Both the position numbers and the translations under genes were made by a program. From the NCBI GenBank assembly GCA_027623235.1, contig JAQBVJ010000025.1, positions 1 through 64,000 of the forward strand: a stretch of 64,000 bases of DNA, written 5' to 3'. This stretch comes from Planctomycetota bacterium (GTDB taxonomy: Bacteria; Planctomycetota; Planctomycetia; Planctomycetales; Planctomycetaceae). Below, piece by piece: positions 55,541-64,000 of this stretch. Position 1 is the first letter of the stretch; every line of letters starts with the position of its first letter. The notes below the pieces were generated by a model. The model was not told the DNA's origin, searched no databases, and worked only from the letters and a program-made list of their open reading frames with translations.

Positions 55541-57418
55541 TTACCGTTTTGCGGCTCGCTTCTGATGGAAGGCCGAAACCTGCTTCAGTCGAGCCAGAGC
55601 GTCCTGCTCACTCGAACCAGTCATCGACTGTTGTTCGAGCTGACTGCGGTGGGACATTTCCTCTCGTCGCCACTTCAGCCTGTCCAGGTTCTCTCGAAAA
55701 AGAACCGGCAGTCCGTCTTCGGATTTTTCGTCGAGGAGCTTTTTTTCGATCCCTTTCTGGCGAGCCTGCTCTGTCACCCAGATCGCCAGACCTTTGAGTT
55801 CGTTTCGCTCTGTCTCCAGCATCACCCGATCGAAGGTGGGGATTTCCCCAAGCTCGGACACGTCATAGACGAGTTGCGCGAGCAATTTCAGATGCGGGTT
55901 CTGGATGTCTCCGACTCCGATTTCCTGGCGAGCCTGCTCCATCAGATTCGGCTGAGTCAGCACGCACTCCAGGAATTCACTTTCCAGCTTGTCATCCTTT
56001 GACAATGGTCTGTTGTAAAAGTCGATCCTTTCTTCCTTCGGCCTCTCCTGTTCAGAGGCCGCTTCCTGATCCGCAGTATTGACTCGAACCACTCGCGTCG
56101 AACGTTCCTGCGACCGTGACTTTTTCAGATGACTGCGAATGCTGGACTCGTTGAGCCGCAGCCGTGTCGCCAGCCGTCCCAGTATCAAATCCTCGCGAGC
56201 TGTCCCCGCCAGACCCGGCACCCGGGCGAGCAGTGTCAGCATCTCTGTCAGCACCCGTTCCCGGGCATCGACTGTCGAGGCACCTTTCGTCTGTATCTCT
56301 CTTTGCAGTTTGAATTCCCAGGCTTCGGGCGCCTGGTCGGCAACTTTCTGAAACTCCTCGCCGCCGTGCTTCTCGACGAAGTCCGCCGGGTCTTCCTTTT
56401 CGCCGAGCGTCATGACCCGCAGATCAATCTGCTGAGCCAGCAATGTTGAAACCGCCTTATTGGCCGCGTCGAGTCCCGGTTTGTCTCCGTCGTAAACCAG
56501 TGTGACTCGCGGCGCGAACGCCTTAAGCCGAGTCACGTGACTTTCTGTGAGAGCCGTCCCGAGTGTCGCAACAGCATTCCGGACTCCTGCCTGATGAAGA
56601 GCAATGCAATCGGTATACCCCTCGACCACGATCGTCCCGACGGATTCCTTGATGGGATCTCGTGCGTGGTTCAAACCGAATAGCACACGGCTCTTATGAA
56701 AGACCGGCGACTCTCGGCTGTTGAGATACTTTCCGCCGAACTCCGGATGGCCCGGTATAAGACGTCCCCCAAAAGCCACAGTTCGAGCTCGCTCGTCGTG
56801 AATTGGAAACATCACGCGGTCGACAAAGAAGTCGGTGAATCCGGTTCCGTTTTTCCGTGGTGAAATCAGCTGAGCACTCTCCAGCAGCTTTCGATCAAAC
56901 TGCGTCGCGGCTTTTCGCTGCAACCAGTCAAACTCGCGCGGCTGGTATCCCAGACGAAACTGTTCGATCGTGTCATCCGTGAAGCCTCGACCCTGCACGT
57001 AGTCCCGAGCGTCCTTCGCTTCCGGGCTGTGGAGAAACGTGCGGTGATATTCTCCTTCTGCCCACTTCAGCACTTCGTAGACGTCGGATTTCTGTGCCGC
57101 CTGCTCGACCTCGTACTGAGACCGCTTCGGGATCTCGATGTGAGCCCGGTTGGCGAGCATTTCCAGGGCTTCTCGAAAGCCGACACTTTCCCGATTCATG
57201 ACCCAGCTGAACGCGTCCCCCCCTGTCTGGCACACCCAGCATCGGTAGGTCTGCCGATCCGGGTAGACCATCATCGAGGGGCTGTGATCATCATGAAACG
57301 GGCAGAGCGCCTTGTAGTCTGCTCCGGCCGGGATGAGCGTCAGCGACTCACTGATGAGTCCGACAATTTCGGTCCGGGAACGAACCTGTTCTTTGAAATC
57401 GGGGGAGAATTCAGCCAC
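55541..57418 (-). CDS. dnaG: DNA primase DnaG
   Basis: DnaG makes RNA primers for DNA replication. The 625-residue protein has an N-terminal zinc ribbon (C39, H42, C60, C63: CPFHDDHSPS and YRCWVCQTGG). The catalytic core starts near ARDYVQGRGFTDDTIEQFRLGY and includes the TOPRIM motifs VVEGYTD and YDGDKPG. The C-terminal domain (about 440-625) is weakly conserved and should bind DnaB. Its GTG start lies behind GAGGGG. It precedes the RpoD-like gene on the same strand, like the macromolecular synthesis operon, but rpsU is missing upstream. Confidence 0.96.
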   Translation of the reverse strand: MAEFSPDFKEQVRSRTEIVGLISESLTLIPAGADYKALCPFHDDHSPSMMVYPDRQTYRCWVCQTGGDAFSWVMNRESVGFREALEMLANRAHIEIPKRSQYEVEQAAQKSDVYEVLKWAEGEYHRTFLHSPEAKDARDYVQGRGFTDDTIEQFRLGYQPREFDWLQRKAATQFDRKLLESAQLISPRKNGTGFTDFFVDRVMFPIHDERARTVAFGGRLIPGHPEFGGKYLNSRESPVFHKSRVLFGLNHARDPIKESVGTIVVEGYTDCIALHQAGVRNAVATLGTALTESHVTRLKAFAPRVTLVYDGDKPGLDAANKAVSTLLAQQIDLRVMTLGEKEDPADFVEKHGGEEFQKVADQAPEAWEFKLQREIQTKGASTVDARERVLTEMLTLLARVPGLAGTAREDLILGRLATRLRLNESSIRSHLKKSRSQERSTRVVRVNTADQEAASEQERPKEERIDFYNRPLSKDDKLESEFLECVLTQPNLMEQARQEIGVGDIQNPHLKLLAQLVYDVSELGEIPTFDRVMLETERNELKGLAIWVTEQARQKGIEKKLLDEKSEDGLPVLFRENLDRLKWRREEMSHRSQLEQQSMTGSSEQDALARLKQVSAFHQKRAAKR

Positions 57419-58049
57419 CCGCGACCCCTCGTTCCCGTAAAGCAGCGGCCCGCATGCTGACTTCCAGCCAGCGAATCAGCGAACCGTCGCAGCCAAACCC
57501 AGAGTGAGATGCCTCACTCGCCAGAATCTTTCACCGGTGTTTTCACAGCCACTTCGTACTGCGAAAATCACCAGTTTTTTGTGGGTTCGGCGAGGATCCA
57601 GGTCCTCACTTGGTTGGGCGTCCCTGCCGCTGGGCCGAACTGAGCAATTCTACGCGCAGGACGCGTCCGGTCAAGCTGCCATCAGCAACGTTCGGCGAAC
57701 TTGTAGGAACGTCAACTCAAATACAGAAAAGACTTCAGACTTTCGCCAATTGCGCAACTCTCACTCGATTGAGAGACTCAACGTCACCACTCAAGTCAAC
57801 GGAAGTCCTGTAACCAGAACAGACTATGACGATTACGCGGATTGATGTGGACACTTAGGCGTGAACATAAACTGTACATCCTGACTGAGACGACGTGTTC
57901 GGAGTCTTCATAAAGGAGAATCACGCCGCAACAGGGCGGCTGATATTGTCGCCGTCTGATTCCATCCGTTATCTATGCACCGTTCCGCGTACTCGTAGAG
58001 AGTTTTCGGCCGAATTATCCAGCGACAGCGCGACTTCAGGAGTCACCCC
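57419..58049. other. About 630 bp divergent gap between dnaG and the second SecA-like gene
   Basis: No frame here looks coding. The dnaG promoter and the promoter of the SecA-like gene must lie in this region. The right side is AT-richer around 57720-57960. No clear consensus promoter or repeat was spotted. Confidence 0.4.
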
Positions 58050-59984
58050 TTGCTCGGCTCGGTATATCACCTTTCCAAATCGCTGGGTCGTCCACAAAAA
58101 GGGCGACTGTCGCGCTGGCGGGCACAGGCTAACCGCATCCTTCAGGACTCGAGGCAGTTGAAGGGCATTTCCGATCAGGAACTGCTCGACCGCGCGAAAG
58201 ACGTTCAGTGGCGAGCGAAGACCGGCATTCCGCTGCACACGATTCTTGAAGAGGTCTTCTGCCTGGGCATTGAGGCGTCGCGGCGCACACTCGGCATGGA
58301 GCATTACGCCGTGCAGATCATGGGCGGCATCGCGATGTTCGAAGGCGGCGTCGCTGAACTGCAGACCGGTGAGGGAAAAACGCTGTCCGCGACTTTGCCC
58401 GCTCTGCTGCGCGCCCTGGTGGGAAAAGGCAGTCACATCGTCACTGTCAACGACTACCTCGCCGAACGAGACGCGGCCGAGATGACTCCCCTGTACGGTG
58501 CCGTCGGTCTGACGACTGGCTGCATTCTGACTCCGATGGAAAGCGACGAACGGCGGGAAAACTACGCGCGCGACATCACCTACGGCACGGCAAAGGAATT
58601 CGGCTTCGATCTGCTGAGGGACCGCCTCAAGCAGGGTGTCGCGGCAGGCGGCCGGAAACGTCGGACATTGTTCAGCGTGGCGGCCGGCGGAGAAGCTCCG
58701 GTTCAGCGAGGTCACCATGCGGTCATCATTGACGAGGCGGACAGCATCCTTATCGATGAGGCGCGGACGCCGCTGATCATCGGCCTGACCATGCCGAATG
58801 ACGCATCAACAGTGAGCCTGTTTCGCTGGTGCCACCGGGCCGTGTCGCACCTGGAAGCCAACGTCGATTTTGTTTATGAGCCGGAACGCCGCTCGGCTTA
58901 CCTCACCGATCAGGGCTGCCGGAAAGTGCTGCTGCTCGGCAAGCCGGCCCTGATCGACTCGATCGATACCGAGCGGATCTACAAACATGTCGAGCAAGCC
59001 CTCACCGCAAAATTTGCTTTCGTCCTGGACCGGGACTACGTCGTGGTCGACAACGAGATCAGTATCGTCGACGAAGGCACCGGTCGGATTATGGAAGGAC
59101 GCAAGTGGCAGGACGGCCTCCACCAGTCGATCGAGGCGAAAGAACTTGTCCCGATCACGGCCGCGTCCGGTGAGGCAGCCCGGATCACAGTTCAGAACTT
59201 CTTTCGCCTTTACACGTACATTTCCGGGATGACTGGCACGGCAGTCCAGTGTTCCGGTGAGATCCGAAAGGTCTACGGCCTGAAAGTGACGGCCATCCCG
59301 ACTCATCGCCCGTGTATTCGTAAACAGCTGACTTCACGTGTGTTTGCCAATAACGAAGCCAAATGGCGAGCGATCATTGACGACATCGATCAGATGGTGA
59401 AAGACGGTCGAGCAATTCTTATCGGCACACCGTCCGTCGACGCCTCGGAAACGCTCGGACGAATGATGCGGGACCGCGAAATTCCTCACAACATCCTCAA
59501 CGCGAGATACCACGAGGAAGAAGCTGAAATCATTTCGAAGGCTGGCGAGTGTGGCAAAGTGACCGTGGCCACCAACATGGCGGGCCGCGGAACCGACATC
59601 AAACTGACCGAAGATCTGACCACTGCCGGCGGCCTCCATGTCATCGCCACAGAAATGCACTCTTCGAAGAGGATCGACAGGCAGCTGGTCGGCCGATCCG
59701 CGCGGCAGGGAGATCCCGGCAGCTGCCGGTTTTATCTGTCACTCGAAGACGAACTGCTGCGCGTGCTGACTCCGGAAAAGATGGCAAGCCTCCGCAAACA
59801 GGCGACGCCCAACAAGCACGGCGAGCTCATGAGTTCCTGGCTGTCGCTGTTTCAGAAGACCCAGCGCAAGCTGGAGAAGCTGCACTACAAACAGCGCAAG
59901 GACATGATGAAGCAGGACAAGCACCGCACAGAATCCTACCGCCGCATGGGTCTGGACCCGTGTCTGGAGCTGACGGAAAACTGA
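58050..59984 (+). CDS. Second truncated SecA-like translocase ATPase
   Basis: This 644-residue SecA paralogue has the full motor: Walker A LQTGEGKT (104-111), motif II IIDEADSILIDEARTPLII (about 227-245), NBD2 ATNMAGRGTDI and arginine finger GRSARQGDPGS. The joint IVDEGTGRIMEGRKWQDGLHQSIEAKE is canonical. Like the copy at 29398 it ends about 90 residues after the motor, without helical wing, full scaffold and zinc-binding tail. It retains motif II better than that copy. The start is TTG 58050, 7 nt behind AGGAG. It stands alone, with an ArsM-like gene convergent to it, so its partner is unclear. A canonical secA should exist elsewhere. Confidence 0.88.
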   Translation: MLGSVYHLSKSLGRPQKGRLSRWRAQANRILQDSRQLKGISDQELLDRAKDVQWRAKTGIPLHTILEEVFCLGIEASRRTLGMEHYAVQIMGGIAMFEGGVAELQTGEGKTLSATLPALLRALVGKGSHIVTVNDYLAERDAAEMTPLYGAVGLTTGCILTPMESDERRENYARDITYGTAKEFGFDLLRDRLKQGVAAGGRKRRTLFSVAAGGEAPVQRGHHAVIIDEADSILIDEARTPLIIGLTMPNDASTVSLFRWCHRAVSHLEANVDFVYEPERRSAYLTDQGCRKVLLLGKPALIDSIDTERIYKHVEQALTAKFAFVLDRDYVVVDNEISIVDEGTGRIMEGRKWQDGLHQSIEAKELVPITAASGEAARITVQNFFRLYTYISGMTGTAVQCSGEIRKVYGLKVTAIPTHRPCIRKQLTSRVFANNEAKWRAIIDDIDQMVKDGRAILIGTPSVDASETLGRMMRDREIPHNILNARYHEEEAEIISKAGECGKVTVATNMAGRGTDIKLTEDLTTAGGLHVIATEMHSSKRIDRQLVGRSARQGDPGSCRFYLSLEDELLRVLTPEKMASLRKQATPNKHGELMSSWLSLFQKTQRKLEKLHYKQRKDMMKQDKHRTESYRRMGLDPCLELTEN

Positions 59985-60013
59985 TCGCAGGACGGCTCGC
60001 GAGCCGCGAAACC

Positions 60014-61195
60014 TCAGCAGCAGCCTGAAGGGCCGCAGCAGTCTTCGTCGGGAAGCCGCGTCAAAGAGAGCGTCCCGTTTTTTGTCACTTTCGGATCCCG
60101 CACACCGAAATGCGAGCAGTCGAACGAGGCCGCTCCTTCGAGTGGAATCTCAAGCTGGGGCGGGACCGGGATGATTTGATCGCCGTACGGGCGTGAGGAA
60201 TAAATCTGGAACGTTTTATCGCAGACGGCCATGCGCTGACCTCGATTCAGGCGGTGTCCGTCGTCGTCAATCACCGCCTTCCACGGGCCGGTATAGATGA
60301 CGGCCTGGCTCCGCTCGATGCACGGCCCCTCTTTTCCCTTCCAAGCTCGCACGGTCATACTGCGAAATTCAATCCCGTCAACGACGGCCCACGGCTCTTG
60401 TTGCGTCGAGACGATTTCGATTCCGTAAAAACCGGCCTCTTCGAATGCCTGGAGAAATTCGTCTTCCCGGAACGCGCCGCTCATGCAGCCGCTCCAGAGT
60501 TTCGGATCGTTGCGGAGTCCATCGGGGACAGCCTCGTCGCAGACGATGTCGCTGATGACGGCTCGCCCGCCGCGGCGAAGGATGCGGTGCATCTCTGAGA
60601 ACAGTTGCTTCCTGTCCGAGTCGCGCACGAGGTTCAGCACGCAGTTTGACACGATGACGTCGACGCTCTCGTCCTCGATCATTGGCGAGCTGTCTCGCAG
60701 CCGCTGTGTCTGCGCTTCGACTTCCAGCCAGTCAGCACTCGATTGAACCGGGTTCCCGGCAAGGTAGCCGTCGAGCTGGTCGAGGCTCAGCTTGAGGTCC
60801 TGGATTCTGCCTTTGTGAAATTCAACGTTGGCATAGCCGAGCGTTTCGGCAATCTGGTCCTGGTACGATCGGGCGAGGCCCAGCATGTCGTCGTTGCAGT
60901 CAACTCCGATGACCCTGCCTTCGGCTCCAACCACCTGAGCAGCGATGTAACAGATCTTGCCGCCGCCGGAACCCAGGTCGAGAACTGTGTCGCCAGGCTC
61001 GACGTATTTCGAAGGATCGCCGCATCCGTAATCGCGATCGATGATTTCCTGCGGGATGATTTCAAGATACCGTGCATCGTAGTCGACAGGGCAGCACAGC
61101 GCGGCCTCCTGTGCCTGTGCAGCTCCGCTGTAACGATTTCGGACGGCTTCTTCGACGTTGAGCGGCGTGGCGGCAGTGGCCGTGGTTTCAGTCAC
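60014..61195 (-). CDS. ArsM-like SAM-dependent methyltransferase with Cys-rich C-terminus
   Basis: This 393-residue protein resembles arsenite methyltransferases. The SAM-binding motif is VLDLGSGGGK. Cysteine positions match ArsM: CC at 34-35 (ALCCPVDYD), the SNCVLNLV Cys, and Cys in LWSGCMSGAF. A C-terminal extension of about 110 residues ends in DEDCCGPSGCC, an added metal- or metalloid-binding candidate. GTG 61195 is chosen because GGAG lies 7 nt upstream; the TTG at 61243 gives an unrelated N-terminus. No ars operon genes are adjacent, so arsenic as substrate is inferred from residues only. Confidence 0.75.
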   Translation of the reverse strand: MTETTATAATPLNVEEAVRNRYSGAAQAQEAALCCPVDYDARYLEIIPQEIIDRDYGCGDPSKYVEPGDTVLDLGSGGGKICYIAAQVVGAEGRVIGVDCNDDMLGLARSYQDQIAETLGYANVEFHKGRIQDLKLSLDQLDGYLAGNPVQSSADWLEVEAQTQRLRDSSPMIEDESVDVIVSNCVLNLVRDSDRKQLFSEMHRILRRGGRAVISDIVCDEAVPDGLRNDPKLWSGCMSGAFREDEFLQAFEEAGFYGIEIVSTQQEPWAVVDGIEFRSMTVRAWKGKEGPCIERSQAVIYTGPWKAVIDDDGHRLNRGQRMAVCDKTFQIYSSRPYGDQIIPVPPQLEIPLEGAASFDCSHFGVRDPKVTKNGTLSLTRLPDEDCCGPSGCC

Positions 61196-61437
61196 CTCGG
61201 ATCTCCGTAAGTTCGGTGCTGCGTTGATTTCAGGAGTTCGCAAGCGAGAGGGAAGCCTGGATTCCTGCGAGGCTTCGTTCTGTGAATCGCTTCACGCATC
61301 GGTTAAGAATTGATGAATCCGAACCGGCGGGCGATTCTATGAGTGACCCGGGGAGAGCGTCAACGAGCGACGAGTGCGGGCCGCACTACCACGACTCGGT
61401 ATTGATCCCACCGGAAAGCAGATCAACGGAGATTCCA

Positions 61438-62238
61438 GTGACCGCTGCGGAATACGATCGAGACGAAACAAACAAGCCTCAATTTGCCAGCCTCATCGGA
61501 ATGAACGCGGTCGTGACCGGCTCGTCCAACGGGATCGGTCGCGCAATCGCGCTGGAACTGGCCCGAGCAGGCGCGGACGTCGTCGTACACTGCCGAGGTT
61601 CTCTCGATGCGGCTCACGAAGTCGCCGCGGATATCCGGTCGCTCGGTCGCCAGTCTGCGGTCATTCAGGGAGACATCCGCGATCGCGACGTCCTGCGCGA
61701 CCTGATCGATTCGGCATGGAGCTGCTTTTCGCCAATTGACGTGTGGGTGAACAATGCCGGCATCGACCTGCTGACCGGTGACGGGGCCCGGCTTCCGTAC
61801 GAAGAGAAGTTGGAACAGTTGCTCGACGGTGATGTGACTTCGACCGTGCTGTTGTCGAAGGCGGTTGGAAATCGGATGTCAAAAGCCGGCGGCGGCTGCA
61901 TTCTCAACATCGGCTGGGATCAGGCCGACCGCGGGATGGAGGGCGACAGCGGGGAACTGTTTGCTACTTCGAAGAATGCGATCATGGGATTCACACGGTC
62001 GCTGGCCGCGAGCCTTGCTCCCAGTGTCCGTGTTAACTGCATCGCCCCCGGCTGGATCCGCACGTCGTGGGGCGAGGAAGCCAGCGAGAGCTGGCAACAG
62101 CGTGTGCTCAACGAGACACCGCTCGGCCGCTGGGGAACTCCGGACGACATCGCGCGTCTGGCAAGATTCCTCGCAAGCCCCGACGCGTCGTACGTCACCG
62201 GCCAGGTCATCAACTGCAACGGCGGCGCCGTGCGGTGA
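61438..62238 (+). CDS. SDR-fold protein lacking the catalytic Tyr
   Basis: This 266-residue short-chain dehydrogenase-like protein keeps the cofactor motifs TGSSNGIG (27-34) and NNAG (105-108). The active site is altered: the YxxxK position reads FATSK (F175, K179), and the upstream Ser is replaced in NIGWDQADRG. The C-terminus (GQVINCNGG) is normal. GTG 61438 is preferred because GGAG lies 6 nt upstream and the extra N-terminal 52 codons look unconserved. With Phe at the catalytic site a different reaction or a non-catalytic role is likely. It is divergent from the ArsM-like gene. Confidence 0.8.
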   Translation: MTAAEYDRDETNKPQFASLIGMNAVVTGSSNGIGRAIALELARAGADVVVHCRGSLDAAHEVAADIRSLGRQSAVIQGDIRDRDVLRDLIDSAWSCFSPIDVWVNNAGIDLLTGDGARLPYEEKLEQLLDGDVTSTVLLSKAVGNRMSKAGGGCILNIGWDQADRGMEGDSGELFATSKNAIMGFTRSLAASLAPSVRVNCIAPGWIRTSWGEEASESWQQRVLNETPLGRWGTPDDIARLARFLASPDASYVTGQVINCNGGAVR

Positions 62239-62247
62239 CCGGCCCTC

Positions 62248-62333
62248 CGTAGGACGGACGCCCACGTCCGTCCGTCGAGCATTTGTTCAAAAACCAGGCA
62301 AGAGCGCTGACGGACGTGGGCGTCCGTCCTACG
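62248..62333. repeat. Inverted repeat, TAGGACGGACGCCCACGTCC family, copy 2
   Basis: A perfect 25-bp inverted repeat (62248-62272 with 62309-62333) flanks 36 bp of unrelated sequence. The arms are the same as those at 34190-34277. It lies between convergent genes and could end both transcripts or be a MITE relic. Confidence 0.9.
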
Positions 62334-62348
62334 GCGCTTTGCGTGATT

Positions 62349-63992
62349 TCAGCGGGGCCGGGGACGCGTGCCGCCCTGCTGACCGAATCTTCGTTCGACG
62401 GCTTCCGCTTCTTTGCGATCGACGAAGCCGTCGCCGTTTGTGTCCATGCGGCTCATCCGTTCCCGCATCTGAGGCGGCAGTTCCTCGCGACTGAGCTTGC
62501 CGTCTTTGTCCCGGTCCATCTGCATCAAACGGTCTGCGGTGAATCCGCCGGGTGGGCGGTTCCCTTGAGGCGGCCCACCTTCGCCGGGCCGACCTGCTTC
62601 AGGTCGTCCTGCTTCGGGCCGTCCTCCGCGACTGCCACCGCGGCGGGGGTTGCCCGCGTCGCGATCCTGGGCGAGGTGCACGACGTAGGTCTGCGTGACG
62701 GGAATGCAGAAGCCCTGCTCGTCGTTGCAGGCAAAATACTTGACGGTCAGCTCGAACGATTTGCCGGAGTCCGCTTCGATGTCGACAAGGAATTCGCGCG
62801 GGTCGATGTCCGCCTCCACTTCGACTTTCGGGCCGGTGCCTTCACCGGGAGAAACCTGAACACCCTCCGCGCCGGCAATCTCAAACGTCAGCGGCTTCGC
62901 CTGGTTGTTCCAGTGGACGTGGTACAACGGGTCAAGGTGGAAGCCGAGGTACATTTTTCCTTCGCGGCCGCGCAGGACGTGCTGATCGACCTCAGCACGC
63001 AGCTTCACGTAAAACGGGTGCTGACCTTCCTGAGGCACGACGTGAAGTGCCTGCATCGAACCGGGCGTCTTGACCCGCTCGACGACTCCGCTGGCCGCCG
63101 GCTTCGGCGTGGTTTCGATTTTCAGATCGAGATCGCTGATCTGCGTCGGGTTCTCAACTTTCCCGACAAGCTTTTCCAGATCCGCTCGCAGTTCGCTCGG
63201 TCGGCTCCAATCGCGCATGACGGCAATGTTCCCGTCCGGGTCGATGACGAATTCTGAGTTCGGTCGATCTCCCAGAGCGTGTTTCAGATCGTTGTCCATC
63301 GTGTCGACCAGCCAGGGCACGGTCGCGCCCAGCGTTTTTTTCGCCTCGGCCACATGCATCAGTCGCTCCTGCAGATTGACCGGGCGGATGTAGCTGTTGC
63401 TGCCTCCCTCGGGATGAGCGAGCGATTTATAAACGAAGAACACCTTGACACCTTTGTCCGCGAAATCGCGATGGATCGTCTCCAGACCGGGGACGTTTCT
63501 GATGAAAGGCGGTCAGGTGAGGCAGCCGAAGACGAGCACCGTGTGGCTGCCTCGCAGGCTGCTCAGTGAAAATTCCTTGCCCTGGGCATCGTAGATTTTC
63601 ACGTCGGGAGCCGGTCCGCCAATCTTCAGTCCCGACCGTTCGAGCGTGCTGGCGCCGGAACTTCCGGGTCCGCCGCTGCGGGCCGAGCCGGCATCTCCAC
63701 CAGGTCCACCTCCACCGGGTCGCCGAGCAGGCTGGCCACCGAATCGGCTCATCATGAAAGCGCGGATTTCATCGCGGACGATTTCTCCGTCTTCGTTCTG
63801 GTCTAGCACTTTGAGCGTTTTCGCCGCGTCTTTCAGCTCGGCTGCCGAGAGTTCCCCATCACCGTTCTGGTCGAGGACCGACATCAGCGGCTCGGACGGG
63901 CGAGCACGACCGGGGCCAGGCTGTGCGAATACTGACAGCGGAAGGGCTGCCAGCACCGGAAGGGTCATCAGCACTCGGCGGGAAAATCGCAT
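62349..63992 (-). CDS. Iodothyronine deiodinase-like selenoprotein with DsbD-like and EF-hand domains
   Basis: Two frames (63992-63516 and 63512-62349) join through TGA at 63513-63515, giving 547 residues with Sec160. A signal peptide (1-24) precedes two EF-hands (D41-E52, D64-E75), then a redoxin domain with the C157-L-T-U160 motif followed by PPF, as at the deiodinase active site. VDTMDN (229-234) is also deiodinase-like. A DsbD-alpha-like domain with C422NDEQGFC429 follows, then two further EF-hands (about 493-528). A bSECIS-like hairpin lies 18 nt after the TGA (63477-63495). The start is ATG 63992, close to the window end. Likely a periplasmic redox enzyme; the deiodinase reaction is not implied. 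The alternative, a pseudogene with a nonsense change, fits the motif and hairpin poorly. Confidence 0.85.
63477..63495 (-). promoter_or_regulatory. Candidate bacterial SECIS hairpin
   Basis: On the minus strand CGTCCCC-GGTCT-GGAGACG folds into a stem of seven positions with one C-A mismatch and a GGUCU loop. GGUCU is the apical loop sequence of the E. coli fdhF SECIS. The loop starts 24 nt after the TGA at 63513-63515, in the normal range for bacterial SECIS elements. Confidence 0.7.
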
Positions 63993-64000
63993 GGAATTCT

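Overview
This 64 kb window comes from a bacterium of the phylum Planctomycetota, most likely of the order Planctomycetales. The markers are a PSCyt1/DUF1549/DUF1553 cytochrome-like protein, remnants of a DUF1501 gene, a SEC-C/TPR protein, a sigma factor with an N-terminal helix-turn-helix module, many secreted beta-propeller proteins and short unidirectional operons in GC-rich DNA. No species can be named from the sequence alone. No rRNA, tRNA, CRISPR array, complete insertion sequence or prophage was seen. Many starts are GTG or TTG and were chosen by Shine-Dalgarno sequence, signal peptide or family N-terminus.

Layout. 0.1-6.3 kb: methionine aminopeptidase, two predicted outer-membrane barrel proteins and a TolC-type lipoprotein. 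6.3-10 kb: an SDR oxidoreductase, a fumarylacetoacetase-family enzyme, an unusual Rieske-PSP1 fusion and tsaE. 10-18 kb: the PSCyt1/DUF1549/DUF1553 protein with a companion helical protein, an ADP-ribosylglycohydrolase, a PQQ-type propeller and a planctomycete-type sigma factor. 18-26 kb: ftsK, coaB, a first RpoD-like sigma factor with a terminator, a small secreted protein and a Gfo/Idh/MocA oxidoreductase.

26.8-36.5 kb is a five-gene co-directional export locus: TolC-type channel, truncated SecA-like ATPase, HlyD adaptor, GAF-TM-HlyD protein and PqqD-M50-HlyD fusion protein. I know of no described system with this composition, and it is the best candidate here for a new secretion machine. 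A second truncated SecA-like gene lies at 58-60 kb.

36.5-50 kb holds a YkgJ-type cysteine-cluster protein with a PQQ propeller, a vWA protein, a DCC thiol protein, a SEC-C/TPR protein, a sialidase-like protein, an NHL propeller with a Tat signal, an esterase, a chimeric PSCyt1::DUF1501 pseudogene and a family 2 glycosyltransferase. 50-53.7 kb has a zinc-ribbon gene and a TPR gene, each with an in-frame TGA that looks like a nonsense mutation. 53.8-57.4 kb is a dnaG-rpoD operon carrying the second RpoD-like sigma factor. 60-64 kb has an ArsM-like methyltransferase, an SDR-fold protein without its catalytic Tyr, and an apparent selenoprotein.

That selenoprotein (62349-63992, minus strand) is the strongest single observation. 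Two adjacent reading frames are one gene interrupted by an in-frame TGA within a CxxU motif followed by PPF, as in iodothyronine deiodinases. The deiodinase-like motif VDTMDN lies downstream, and a hairpin with a GGUCU loop lies 18 nt after the TGA, as expected of a bacterial SECIS element. The protein also carries EF-hands at both ends and a DsbD-alpha-like CNDEQGFC domain.

At least three families of short palindromic, MITE-like repeats sit in the intergenic gaps.
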